A stretch of DNA of 64,000 bases from Dromaius novaehollandiae (Eukaryota > Chordata > Aves > Casuariiformes > Dromaiidae), in the NCBI RefSeq assembly GCF_036370855.1, contig NC_088099.1, forward strand, positions 71,192,718-71,256,717, written 5' to 3'. Below are positions 51,428 through 62,871 of the stretch, in pieces. Below the pieces are notes generated by a model. That model searched no databases and was not told where the DNA came from. It saw nothing but the letters and a program-made list of their open reading frames with translations. Both the position numbers and the translations under genes were made by a program. Numbering within the stretch: the first letter of the stretch is position 1; the number at the start of each line of letters is the position of its first letter.

Positions 51428-51537
51428 TCCCTCCCTCACTCACTGACTCCCCCTCCCCTCCCCTCCCCTCCTCTCCCCTCCCCTCCCCTTCCTCTCCCTT
51501 CCCTTTCTTTCCCTTTCCTTCCCTTCCCTTCCCTCCA
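51428..51537. repeat. 110-base polypyrimidine tract
   Basis: The plus strand is almost purely C and T, built from CCCCT and then TTCCC units, with purines only near the start. It lies in the intron directly after the putative exon at 51251-51383. Such mirror-repeat-like tracts can form triplex DNA, and CU-rich RNA can bind splicing regulators of the polypyrimidine-tract-binding type. Any role here is inference. Confidence 0.9.
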
Positions 51538-51904
51538 ATTTATTGTTCAATTTTCCTAGCTTACAACTTAACTAAGAAGGTTCAATACATTCAACATTCA
51601 CAGTGACCCAGATCACTTTCTTCTGCTTCAGCCTGTCCTTTACAAAAATTGCTAGTGGTAGACAATGGTGGATCTTATTTTTTTTCTGCTTTTTAAAAAA
51701 TTCCTCCCCACCAGACTTGTTTGTGTACCATATGAGGCCCAGATCTAAAAAAAGAAAGCCAATTTTACTTACTCATGTAATAATGGTTTGCAGTCTTTTT
51801 AGTAAGCCAGATTTTTAAAAGCCAGAATAGGACCAAAATATTTGCTGAAAATTTCCCTTTAGCATCCAGGCAATTAGCTCCTTTTTCTTTTATCTTCCAC
51901 AAGC

Positions 51905-52085
51905 TGAGTGCTCTTTGATGTTTTCAAAACTGTCAGGGAAGTGGCCTTTGATGTCTTCAAATCAAAACTAGATATCCATCTGGAAGATACAGTGTAGTCA
52001 AATACACATTATTCTGCTTAGTGCAGGGATAACCAGGTGAAATTCTACAGCCTATGTTTCAAAGGTAGTCAACCAGATTAGCTAT
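51905..52085 (+). mobile_element. old CR1-type LINE 3' fragment
   Basis: The words run in sense order as in older CR1 families: GATGTCTTCAAATCAAAACT, then ATATCCATCTGGAAGATACA, then TTAGTGCAGGGATAACCAGG, then GTGAAATTCTACAGCCTATG, then a degraded 'caggagatcagattagat' end. It is noncoding and heavily diverged, lying in the presumed intron between the exons at 51.25 and 52.73 kb. Confidence 0.7.
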
Positions 52086-52110
52086 TTTTTTTTGGGGGGG
52101 GGGGGCGGGT
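52086..52110. repeat. T-run followed by G12
   Basis: A T tract is followed by twelve G residues (52094-52105), then CGGGT. It is similar in form to the T/G tract at 46.3 kb and immediately follows the old CR1 fragment. Confidence 0.85.
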
Positions 52111-52727
52111 TGCCATTACATTTTATTAAGCTATAAAAGTGAAGCACTATGCATCCTTGCACAGATCCTCAAAAGGGGATCATAAAAAAAAATCTGAGAG
52201 AAAGCAGGCATGATAACAGAACAATGAATTTTACATTGTGACAATACTTAAGAACAGTGGGGAAAAAATCAGGGAGACTAGAGATGAGCAAGTTTTTACC
52301 CCTAAAATGTCCACAGCAGACTGAGCTGCAGAGCTTCCATTGTGTGATTATCTTTTCATGACAGTGATAAAATAAAACTAGAATAAAAGATGCCCAAAAG
52401 AAATATAGCTACCCAACAATCAATATCTGACCATGACAGAGTCAGCAATTAACTTCTGCCTTCTCTGGTGCCTATATTCTTTTGTGGTCAAGTTGGTAAA
52501 TATTGTAATCACACCTCTAAGATGGATTCAGTGGCACTTTAACAAATCTGAAAGCAACAAGCAGCATACAGCTAGTATCAGGTGACAGTAAGTCTATCTC
52601 ATTGGCTGGAACATGGCTCAGAAATTTATTTTCAGAACGCCTTTTTATAAGACCTGTGTAACAGTCCCATTTTTAGAGGTTAGAAAAACCTCAAATGCTT
52701 AATAACTGTTCCCTGTTTACACACCAG

Positions 52728-52828
52728 AGAGTAAATATCAGCCTACTCCGTCGCGTCAAGTCACTGATGTTCACACCAAATATTTGTCCATTGTTGCTCC
52801 TCAACAGTTTGAAAATCATTTCTTACCT
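52728..52828 (+). CDS. putative internal coding exon, gene not recognised
   Basis: Acceptor CACACCAG ends at 52727 and a consensus donor GTAAGT starts at 52829. The best frame has AGT at 52730 as a full codon and gives 33 residues including YQPTPSRQVTDVHTKYLSIV and APQQFENHFLP. It ends on a codon boundary. A second frame is also open but gives a hydrophobic, less protein-like peptide. CpG words (CTCCGTCGCGTCAAG) are preserved here, unlike in the surroundings, which supports constraint. The best frame needs one base (or none, using the CAGAG acceptor at 52729) from the previous exon. The 51251 exon leaves two bases with its better donor, so a further exon between them or the weaker upstream donor must be invoked. 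Confidence 0.5.
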
Positions 52829-54379
52829 GTAAGTATGGCTGATACACCTTCTTCCAAAGATAGATATGTTGCATTTGAAGTACGAGAAAAATCATTTTAT
52901 TTGAATGGGACCGTATTATCTAGTGATTTACATTGCCCTTTGAGACATGTTATACTCCATTTCTTGACCAGAGCATGTGTTTTTGGAACATCTTGATATT
53001 TCATCCTACTTTACGCACTGTTTTTCATCCCTTTTTTTTCTTGTCATTAAATTCCTCTATCAGAATTTATTGGTTTTCTACTGTTTCTTTCTGAGCTCTC
53101 TTCTTGTATTATAGCACGTTCTGTGTAAATATGCAAACTCAGGTTTATATGCATTACTTTGCTGGGAAGAGACAATTTTCCCCTGTTTACCTAAGCCAGA
53201 CTAAGCTTCTTAAAGAACGAATCAAAAAACAAATGTAGGTCAGAAACAAAGGACCTATTGACTGTACTATCTCAATTCTGTTTTGTTCTTGCATATTGTT
53301 CTCATTGTTCTTTTGATGCAAATAAGGTGACTGTAGTTATATTAAACAGCTTCATTTTCTGTCTGGGTTCTTCCTAGCCATAAACCCATCTAAGCTGAGG
53401 TTATACATATTTGGTGAAAAGTTTAATTTGCCAACTGACCCTCCCTCCTGTCTGATTATACATGCAAATCATTTATTTTCCGCCCAGATACTCAGGTATG
53501 TAGACATTTAGAGAATCTTTTCTAGTATATTCCAGTTCATCTGGTAACTCTGGTGACAGTCTTAAAGAAAAGTAAGAAAAGTTATTTTCTAAATATGTAT
53601 GTGTTGGTGTATACATGTCCTTGGGCTAATGAGTATGACCTGCCACACAGCCGACATGAAAATTTGGACCAAGTAGCTGGTAGAAAATATACTGTCTGAC
53701 AGTCTGACAACTGGATTTAATTACTTTCTTATATGTATATTCATTCACCTGGTGTTATTCTGAAATTAAATGACTGAAACTAAGCAGAATTTAGCTGTAT
53801 TCACATAGTAAATACATGCTGGACACCACATTAAAATTTCAGAGAGGAGTTAGTCAGAGTATTACCATAATGCAAATATTTAAAAGTTTGCACTTAAAAA
53901 ACATATGCAAAACACTTGCTCATATGCAAGTGCATGCACAAGTAATAATGTGCTTTTTGAATAGTGTTTTCAAATGTGGTGCCCACCATACACAGAATAC
54001 ATCTTGTTAAATCTTCACATCCTCAGCCTAATTTTTTAAGGTTTTGAGGAGTTTTAAATGACTAAAATTCAACTGCAAGATTAAAAAAAAAAAGAGAAAG
54101 AATGAGAGAACCCCACACCTATAACTGTAACTGTGTAGCCTTATCTCTATACAACTTCATTCTAATTCTGATGTTTAGCCACGTTATCAGAGAAGAAACT
54201 GTTATTTTTAAGGGATTTCTTCTGTAGTCCATTGAACCAAAATAATGTCCAGCAAATTAGCTTTGATTAATGCTGAGATATGAAAAGCCCCTTTGTGAGA
54301 AGCATTCTGGCACTCACAAGCCTCTCTGAAAGAGGCTGATGAGTATATCCCTTTTGAAACTTTTCCCTTATTTTTTTTT
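52829..54379. other. unique AT-rich DNA, no exon seen
   Basis: The frame at 52784-52996 is an extension of the exon frame into the intron. Nothing else here has coding character, and no repeat was identified. Confidence 0.4.
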
Positions 54380-54660
54380 CCATTTCCCCTGAGTTAAGCC
54401 ACCATATCTCAGGTCATAGCAAAGGCAGCAGCAGGCCACAGTGAAGGCTGCTCATGCTGTTGCATATTGAAGTGAGAGTGTTGACCGCTGTGAGAATCAT
54501 AAACCTCTCAGTTTGATGATCAACTGAGCAGTAAATTAATTAATCATCATTTTATGCCTCATCAAGCACTTTGCTGAGACTCTCAACAGGGGCCAGCTCA
54601 ATTAGCCAATGGGAAGCAGACTGTTTTGTTTAGCTGGGTGAGTCTTCCATAAACAGAGGA
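54380..54660. promoter_or_regulatory. candidate conserved noncoding element
   Basis: This repeat-free segment is unusually rich in transcription-factor-like words: AACTGAGCAGTAAATTAATTA followed by ATCATCATTTTATGCC, TTTGATGATCAACTGAGC, AATTAGCCAATGGGAAGC (a CCAAT-type core), CAGGGGCCAGCTCAATTAG, and TTGCATATTGAAG. No frame stays open across it. The combination of AT-rich homeodomain-type cores and complex flanking text is typical of vertebrate developmental enhancers. No alignment was made, so conservation is inferred. Confidence 0.4.
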
Positions 54661-55364
54661 AGCTTTGACAAGCTAATAAATATGTCATCTATCTGTGTCA
54701 CTAGCTGCAATGTGGCTCCACCTGTAAAGTTGTGGGATTCTACCCAGTATGGTGTACAGCAACTTGAAAGAAAGAGAGTGAGGTATCCTCACCCCTTTGC
54801 AAACAAAGCTGTTCTCAGAGTTCTTCAGCATCTTTAGCCAGGGAATTTGGGCTTGATTACTAGGAATCAGGTATTTATTTTTGGTTACTGAATCAGATAT
54901 ATATATCATTTTAAAACAGATTTCTCTATTGAGCAGAGTGAAACCAGTCAGCTGCATTTATAATTTCAAAATGCACTTCTTCCCCCCCCCCCTTTTTTTT
55001 TCTTTTTCTTCTTTCTTCTCAAGAGAAAAATGCTTGCCCCTTACAATAAATACTTGTGGTAACAAACTTCTCAAGGTAAAAAACCTTGTGATTAAGTGGC
55101 AATCATGCTTCTGTAGAAACAGAGAGATCTGAAACGTCCTTGTATCAAATCCTGCACTTCCACTGAAGCTATTGAAGTCACATCAATTGAACTGCATCCA
55201 TCACTCAGAACAGGAGACAGAAACCTGCCTTTAGAAGTTTCAGCCTTGAACAAAATCACTGATTCTTGTAGACTGGTGCCACTGACTTCCATGTACCTTT
55301 ATGGCCATAAGGGCCCATCATGAGTTTCTAATCTGATTTTCTGCATAGCGCTGCTCATAACCTT
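54661..55364. other. unique DNA with C/T tract, no exon seen
   Basis: A run of 11 C residues is followed by T-rich sequence (54982-55018). Short frames on both strands are not coding-like. Confidence 0.4.
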
Positions 55365-55620
55365 TGGCTGAACAAGAGATAAGCACTAACATAACTAAGC
55401 CTTTGTTGAAAGATTTCAGGTGTTAGGAAATCTACCACAACCTTTGACAGGTGGTTCCAATAAATAATTACGACCACTGGTAAAAATACGCATCCTATTT
55501 CAGATTTGATTTTATTTGGCTTCAAATTCCAGTTATTTCATTTTGCTAAAATTCTTTGCAACCAAATGGGGACGGTTGCCAAATTTCTTATAATACAGAA
55601 CTCAACATTTACAGGATAGT
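55365..55620 (-). mobile_element. old CR1-type LINE fragment, reverse orientation
   Basis: The antisense words of older CR1 families appear in order: GTGTTAGGAAATCTACCACA, then GACAGGTGGTTCCAATAAAT with AATTACGACCACTGGTAAAA, then CATCCTATTTCAGATTTGAT, then GGCTTCAAATTCCAGTTATT. It matches the same kind of text seen at 34.1 kb. It is short, noncoding and strongly diverged. Confidence 0.65.
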
Positions 55621-58600
55621 GGTTCTCAACTTTTTTACAGCCAGTCCCCTCCCCTGAGAAAATAAACAGTGCTCTGAATGGCATTACTCAATCACTCAGG
55701 AGCCCATGGCCTTGGAGCAATACTCATGTGCTGCCAGAGATAGAAGACACCACCTTCTCTCTCCTTGTTCCTGCCATACACACTCTAGTTTTACAGAAAT
55801 AGACATTGTAATTCTACAATTTCATGAATTTTATGCCAGCCTCTTGATTTTGGACCACTGAAGCTCGCCACAGTGGTCAGGTGCTAATACTTTGGTACAA
55901 GGTTGGTGAGGAGGCATGAAGGGATGATTTGTTAGAAAACAAGTCTACAAAGTCCTGACATGACTAATGTGACAGGGCACAGCATAATTCTTTTACAATG
56001 CAGAAAGTAATTTGGTTTCCCCCAGAAGGAGGCGGAGAAGCACCAACAACATTTAGCAGTAGTGATTCCAAACTCTTCCCAGTGTCTGTACAGAGTAGCA
56101 AGACAACTCACTACACCTGCATTCTAACAAGTAGGAATGGTAGCAGCTCAACTGGAAGCAGCTAAAAAGTTGGAAAACAATTTATAGATCACAGTCACCC
56201 TAAAGCTGCTTCCTAGAGCTAGAAAGACTTGTGAAGAAGTGCAGGAGATACTTATATGTGGCTCAGCTCAGTCATTAAAAAGGTTCTGTCAATCCTGTGT
56301 TCCCACCTACAATATCTCTTGTTTTCTGATGTGCAGTTTATTGAGAAGTCTAGATTGCTCCCTGTATGAGCACTTCACATGTACAACCTTTGCACCATGT
56401 GTGAACCTTATTAGTGAAGATTTTCTATATTCCTTCCAAACCTTTGGAAAGGATAGACTGTAACAGAAAACTCTGGGATCTGTTGCAAATGACTGCATAC
56501 AGCGATGACTCCTTTTAGCTGTTTTATTTTAAATTCAGTCAGTCTGGTTTTAATCCAGTTGCTTTACTCCAGTGATTTCCCACAAAATTAATTTTTGGCT
56601 ATGGAAATCAAGGTCCATTAGAGCTTTCTAACTGTTAAAAAAAAAAAAAAAAATCCTGTGAGCTCAAATGAGCCCTTCATCTCAGCAGAGGCTACTATGT
56701 TGACACCCTGAATGGTTTTTCTCAGACAGAGAGAAAAGAAGCAAAAACAGTGGGAATGGAGGAATGGTGGGAAACAGGAGAAGTGCCATTCATGCAGCTG
56801 CAAGGATGATAAAAACCTCCTGAAATGGAGCATCTAAGAAACAGAGAGATGGGACAGTGGCACACAGCGATATGCGGAAGAAACACAAGACCTGGCAGGT
56901 ATAATACATTTGGTCCACAGGAGCAAGGAGTGACCCTATCCTTTATCAGAATGGTTAGCCTTGTATACATGTGTCTCAGATGATACACCTACAGAGGCCT
57001 CTCTGTAAGCAAATTTATAACCCCTCTGAAGAGTAATACTAACTTTGTCTGACCAGACTATTTTCCACGGATCAGACTGAACATCACTGAGTTTCCAATA
57101 CTTGAAGATGTGGCTCCATATTTAGTTTTGAAAAAAAATCTAATGGGATTCACACACAGAAATTAATCTGCTTGTTACCACACATGTTCATTAGAAGGAA
57201 TATTTGCATTCCTGCATACCCTCTGTTATACTCCTGTGAGCAAATACTAGCATACATGCATTCTAGTCAATATTTAGATCCTGTTGCCTAGGAAAAATGA
57301 GTATCTGTTTATTACTGTATTTCTCACAAAACATTCTAAAATATGGAATTTTTTCTAGGGATGGGAGGGTGCCAAACAACCATTTTTAATTTCATAAATT
57401 AAAAATAATGAGTTTGTTTTGGTGATACTCATGAAACCATTTTTTTCCTGAGTATTTAGATATATCAGCCATTGCTGATATTTCTTCCGAACTCAGCAAT
57501 TTTGCCTTGCAAGGGTTGGTATGAATGTTAGTTTCTGCTTCGGGTCATGTTGGTTCAAAGCTCTGGAGTTTCACTTTGAATTTGATGATTGCTTACAGAG
57601 AACCAATTGTCTTCACTTGCATAAATCAGCTTACATTCAGCAAGAATGGGCCATGGTTTCCTTAATGTTTCAAAAAATAGGGAGTGCTAGCCATGGCTAG
57701 CATGTTTTTAATGGTTACAAATTTCATAGTGAAAACTTTGCACAGTGGTACTCAAAACTATGCTTTGAAAATACAAATGCTTCTAGTCTACATTTCTTTC
57801 ACACTTATTACTCAATGACTTTTGAAAAAGGTAGAGATTTTTTCCTGCCTCTGGTTAAAATAAAAAGTCTGAAAGAGGCTTCTAGTGCACTTACAGGGGC
57901 CCTGATCCTGTTCTCATTAGAGTCTGATCACAGTTTTCAACAACCTTAGGGAACACCAGACATTAATAGCAGCAGGTTATTACGAAACCAAGTAGAGACA
58001 AATAACACAACGTAAGAACTTTACCTCATTTTACCATTACTCTCCTATTCTAGAAATATCTGTATGCCATCAGTTTTAAACCGAAAACAAATTTGAATGA
58101 CTTTAGTTCGTTTTTCCATTCTGATTTTGTGGATAATTTTCCGTGATAATTTTTCTTTCTTCAAAATGTGAAAATCACTCTGCCTTGCTCTATTTTACAA
58201 TACTCATCCTTAAAAATACTTTGAAGTGAACAACTCAGACTAATCATAAATCTCATTGTCACGCAGACATATGTGAACTTTCCTTTGAAAGCTCCATTGT
58301 TACTCACCTATTCTGGGTGAGATTACTCCGAACCTGTACTTTTTGTCCTTTATACTGTTTATGAAGGTCAGGAACTTTAAATATTTGACAAACTCTAATA
58401 TCAGCTCAATCACAGTTTGACTAATTACGTCACATGAATTTTACCCCTTTTGTTTTTGTCCAAAATTAATACTAGAACATCTCAGAGAAGTTTATAGGCA
58501 GACCATTAAGCATCCAAAGTGTAATACTGAAACGAACAAATATGCAGCGCAAAGAAACTTCACTGAAGAGCATTGGGAATATGACTATGTTGGTGATTAA

Positions 58601-61108
58601 ACAACAATATCTAATCTGGTTTCAGGCCTAGAGCTGAAAATTGTCTTTCGTAGAAGTATGCCTGCCAAGGTTATTGTAAAATTATCCCAGGCACCAAAGT
58701 GATGAATGGTCCCAGCATTTGCTGTGATATGAATGCCATCCCTGTGGGGCTTCACCAAGCGGGATTTTTCATGTGGACAGACTCACATGGAGGACAGATG
58801 GGAAAGAAAACAAAATTAGTTGATCTGCACTAGAGCAAAAATCCATCTTTCCTTTGCTACCCAGATTGTGCACTTGCTTTTTTGCAGACACGGAAATGTG
58901 TTCTTAAATTATATGACTCTTCCCTTTTTTCCTTTGTGGAGTGATCTGAATGCTTTATGCTGACCTTGAGTTTAGTGCTGCTTTGCTTTCTTGGACTTTC
59001 ATGCCAGCTTAATTTTAGAAATGCTAAGGAGCAAGGCTAATATCTAAGTTAGCACAAAAATAGTGTGTCTCCAGCTGCATTAATAACAGCTATAGTCCAA
59101 TTTTGAAGTCAGGCAGTTCTTAACAGTAAAAAAAATTTCAGATGAAAGTGACCACTCAAGCTTAGCTTTGATAAAGTATGACTAACGAACCAGACAAATG
59201 GTAAAACAGTTTCATTTAGCAGATAGACCAGCTTTGCAGGCCCCAATCCTGAGCTGGCATCCTTTCCTTTACACAGATGCAAGCAGTCCCACTGATGAAG
59301 ATACAGAAGCTGGAGACTTGCAGAATTGCGGCCAGTCATGGTGCAGGCATCACATCTGAGAGAAATCAGTTCTTAGATACATTAAATGCTTGCCAAGGAA
59401 AAAAGTTGCTTTGATACTCACATTGTTGTGTTTGTGTCAGAAAAGCAGGGAGGGTTTTAAACTATCCCTCTTTTGTATCTGTAAGTGCCACAGTTCAGAT
59501 CTGAGATAACAGAAAAGTTACTGGGACAAGTCCATAATATATTTGCTTAAAACATAGATTCTGGATAAGTCTCTATTCAACTGCTTTAAATTATCCATCA
59601 TTTTAAATGTACTGTTACCTACTCGTCATCATGTTCTCGGTGCAGGAAGTATTATATTAGCAACCATCTCAGAGAAGAGAAAAATGGAACAAATACTTAG
59701 TGTATTTTTCCATCTACAATTATCTCTTAATCAGATATCCTAGGGTGAGAGGTTACTCTTAGAAAGCCAGCAGAGATGTTAGGTTTATTTAACTGCAATA
59801 TAACTAACACCTTAAGAACTGATTTGTCAAAATGAATTGCAGTCTAGAGTGCTCTGAGTTTTCAAACTAAATTTGTTTTTAAGATAAAAGGCACCTTTTA
59901 AAGAATTGTAGTTCTTGTTCTAACCATTCCCCCACACTCGCCTCCAAGGCATTTCTTATAAATCTGATAAAATCACAGACCAGGTGCTCCAAGACTTTCA
60001 AAATAATAAATTCCAATCTGTCACTAACAAATAAAAGGTTAAACAAGTTTATAGAGGGAGTTCTGTTCCAGGTGTTATTTTGAAAGTATATTCCTAATTT
60101 ATTGTTTTTCAGTAATAGTTACAAGTGATAAAGATCATGTAAATATTCTGTATTAGAAATAAGCTTTCATTTTGTCATGCAGATAGTACTAATGAATAAA
60201 TAGACTTTAATTGAGAGAGCTCCACCTACTAATGTCAGGACGTATTAGGAGTAACACTAGAATCGGATTTTCTGTAAAATACAATGCTTGCTCTGTAGAA
60301 ACAAACACAAAATGGAACCCAAACACTGGTTGTATACAAGTTTTTATAAGAACCAGAAGCATGAAAACTTTTCACAAATCACCTACTTTGTAATGGACCT
60401 TGTATGGGTTCAGTGGGTGCGTCTACCGAGTGGAACGAAGCAATGGAAGCTGTTAACATCTTCCATATGTGACTGCCTTTAAATTATAATACCATTTTGG
60501 ATACAGTGAATGGATTATTCTAAAACAGCAGTATGTCAGAAAGGTGGCTGGGTTTCCTGGTAGTTTCTCTTGCTGTGTTTTTAGTCAGTCTTACACAGGT
60601 CCAGTTTTTGTTACCTTGCCTGCATTTTATTAAAGTGCGTAGTAAAAAAATAGCTTGAACTTTGCCCAGGAGGTCTGAAACATACATATTGGCCCACCAC
60701 CTGCCAAAGGGAAGACTGTAGTTCTCAACCATTTTGAAGCCAGGAGTAAAATCCAGGCCCTGCTAAACGACGTGCATAGATATGTACTTTTAAGTCCCAT
60801 TTAATTCAATGTACAATGTACTCTTCACAGAACAGGGTGCTTGGTCTCTGTCACATTCTGTGGTTACTAAATCAGAAATGATTTGGGCATGACATTATGA
60901 GTTGCATGTCTGCAAACAGGTAGTAAGGGCTTATGGATGAACTTCCACACATCTATATGTATTTCACAGGCTCCAAAGTGAAAATGAACTGCTTCACCCT
61001 GCAAGGAATAAAATTTCCCCCCTGTTGTATTTCTCTATGCTCCTCCAAAATCTCTCTTTGTTTCCCCAGCATTTTCAAAAGTTTTCTTGTATCGCCTTTT
61101 CTTTTTAG
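55621..61108. other. mostly unique DNA, no exon supported
   Basis: There is an A run at 56637-56653 and an 18-base palindrome at 57685-57702. Unique, motif-rich text at about 57470-57660 and 58030-58340 could include constrained noncoding DNA. A weak exon-like segment at 58627-58671 was rejected. The longer frames on the minus strand (56722-56988, 59109-59339) show no recognisable domain. Confidence 0.35.
57685..57702. repeat. exact 18-bp palindrome
   Basis: TGCTAGCCATGGCTAGCA equals its own reverse complement. A palindrome of this length is possible by chance in 64 kb, so it carries less weight than the one at 5713. Confidence 0.8.
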
Positions 61109-61179
61109 CCGCTTCCGTCCCCGATCCCATAAAAATAGTGTTAGAAGTTAACCGCCCGAAAACTCACCCATTGAACTAA
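61109..61179 (+). CDS. weak candidate for a terminal coding exon or a conserved element
   Basis: A good acceptor (CGCCTTTTCTTTTTAG, ending at 61108) is followed by a frame starting with GCT at 61111 that runs 22 codons to a TAA at 61177-61179. The peptide reads ASVPDPIKIVLEVNRPKT and a few more residues. CpG words are dense (CCGCTTCCGTCCCCGATCC and AACCGCCCGAAAAC), against a CpG-poor background, which hints at constraint. It needs one leftover base from an upstream exon. No good donor follows, so if coding it would be a C-terminal exon. A CpG-retaining noncoding element is at least as likely. Confidence 0.2.
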
Positions 61180-62688
61180 TTTATAGAAAAGTCCTAAACA
61201 GTTTTATGGGCCAAAACTAAGATTAGACTGTATAGATTCCAGGAATGAACTTACAAATTCTTCACATAAAATTAACATATAAATTTGGAAAGGATAAAAC
61301 TGCAAATGGAACCAAACAGAAAGCTGAGTTTCCTTGTATGTGGTTAAAGACTGTTCTTTAAAAGGGAAGAAATAATTCCTCACAAAATCTGCCACTGCAT
61401 TTTGGAACTCTAGAAAAGGTTTATACCAGCTTCCCTCAAGGAGCAAAAAAGAAGGTAAATGACATAGCTGTATTGAAGTTTCTCAATACGGAAGTAACTT
61501 TCTACTGCTAACACACAATTAAGCTGAAGTCTCCATTGCTTACTCATCAGGTTATAATGCAAGTTTCACAATATATCTGATGGTGAAGCTTTATAGTGTT
61601 GTGGCAAGTTCTGTGTGTCTGGCTCTGTTGGGTTTTAATATGTAGTGATTACCCTTAAATGAGGAGTCTTTCAGCAAGGCAAGTAAATTATTCTGAATTA
61701 ATAACTTTAATATTTTAGGAACCGTAAAAGAATCATTCTCCATGTAATTTTTGGTAGTTCATATTAAATAGTTAGTAGCAGAGTTATTTAGTAAGAATTG
61801 AACTGAGATAAATGAATCAGTAACTTCTTGAAACTAAGAACAATTATTCAATTTAGTATGTAAAAATAACACTTAGAAAAGCTACTACTAATAAATGTTG
61901 TTAGTTCTTAGGCACCATAGCTAGCTGTGCTTTACTGTCTAGTTTTGCAAAGCATGTAAGATGCTTTGCTTACCCTGCAAAATGGGTGTTTCTTTTACCT
62001 CTTCAAGGTAGCCGAGTTTTGAATGTTCTATATCCATATTGCATTTCTTTCTTAGAGGGCAGGCACTTAAATTTTCTTTAAAGCTGGGAAATATTTGGGC
62101 ATACTAATGCTATTTTGCCATAGTCTATTACTCACAATAGATAACAAAAAGAATGAATAATTAATAATATCTCAAGAACTTTATTTTATAGCTAGAGAGA
62201 GATGGGAGAAAATGGTGGTACTTAGCTTCGGCACCAGAGAGCAGCACCATCTAAGAATTGTGATTCAAAGCTCTTCCCTTGAACCCCAGACTTGCTCTAG
62301 ATGAAACAGCACATGCCCTCACTTCTTTAGAGATTACAGGTTACTTAGTTCTCCTTTTGGATAGCTTTACTGGCTGACACATGTAAAGAGACACTGACAG
62401 TTATGCTTGTTTTTTACCACTTTGACACATCCCCAACACGTTTACTTGTGGAGAAGTACGCAGTCCCAATTTTCTCACCAAAGCACATGATTAGTGCAGA
62501 CCTAGCACTATCAGGGGAAGGACTGTCAGACCAGCTCCCTACCCCAAATAGATGGTCAGGCAGTATCTGGCCCCTTATTTTTTTCTGTCTGGGATTTATA
62601 AATAACAGTAATGTCAAAGTGACTCGTAGACGTTGCTGTTCTCCTTGGGAACAGTTCGGCAGTGCCCTCTGGCCCTTTTTGCACTGAG
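61180..62688. other. unique AT-rich DNA, no gene seen
   Basis: No coding-like frame with splice sites was found. The minus-strand 148-codon frame starts within the next segment and extends into it; see the rejected list. Confidence 0.4.
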
Positions 62689-62871
62689 CATGGGAGCACA
62701 AAAGAAAGTCCAAAAAGCATGCAATTATCCCCAGGAAATAATTACAATGCAAAAAACACTGGATGGTACAAATGACATTCCAGTAAACGAGGTGAACTTG
62801 TATCATCACCCTGCTTTGCCTCAGGGATATTCCTGCCACGGGAATATCAGCCAACTGCAAGAAGAGCCAAG
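62689..62871 (+). CDS. weak candidate coding exon, gene not recognised
   Basis: An acceptor-like tract (CTCTGGCCCTTTTTGCACTGAG, ending at 62688) leads into a frame with ATG at 62690 that stays open for 60 codons to AAG followed by a GTGAAG donor at 62872. The peptide includes KKVQKACNYPQEIITMQKTL and HHPALPQGYSCHGNISQLQE and has mixed composition. A 148-codon frame is also open on the opposite strand, which weakens the case, because the local composition simply disfavours stops. If real it would end two bases into a codon. It could be a start exon or an internal one, and no domain is visible. Confidence 0.25.

Noticed and set aside
53488..53495. Possible 8-base microexon between a CAG acceptor and a GTATGT donor
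   Set aside because: Such short pairs occur by chance and nothing links it to the neighbouring exon frames.
58627..58671. 45-base exon-like segment after a TGGTTTCAG acceptor
   Set aside because: The donor GTTATT is poor and the peptide too short to judge.
62414..62860. 148-codon open frame on the minus strand, the longest in the window
   Set aside because: No recognisable domain, no splice or start context, and it overlaps a plus-strand candidate; the local lack of stops affects both strands.
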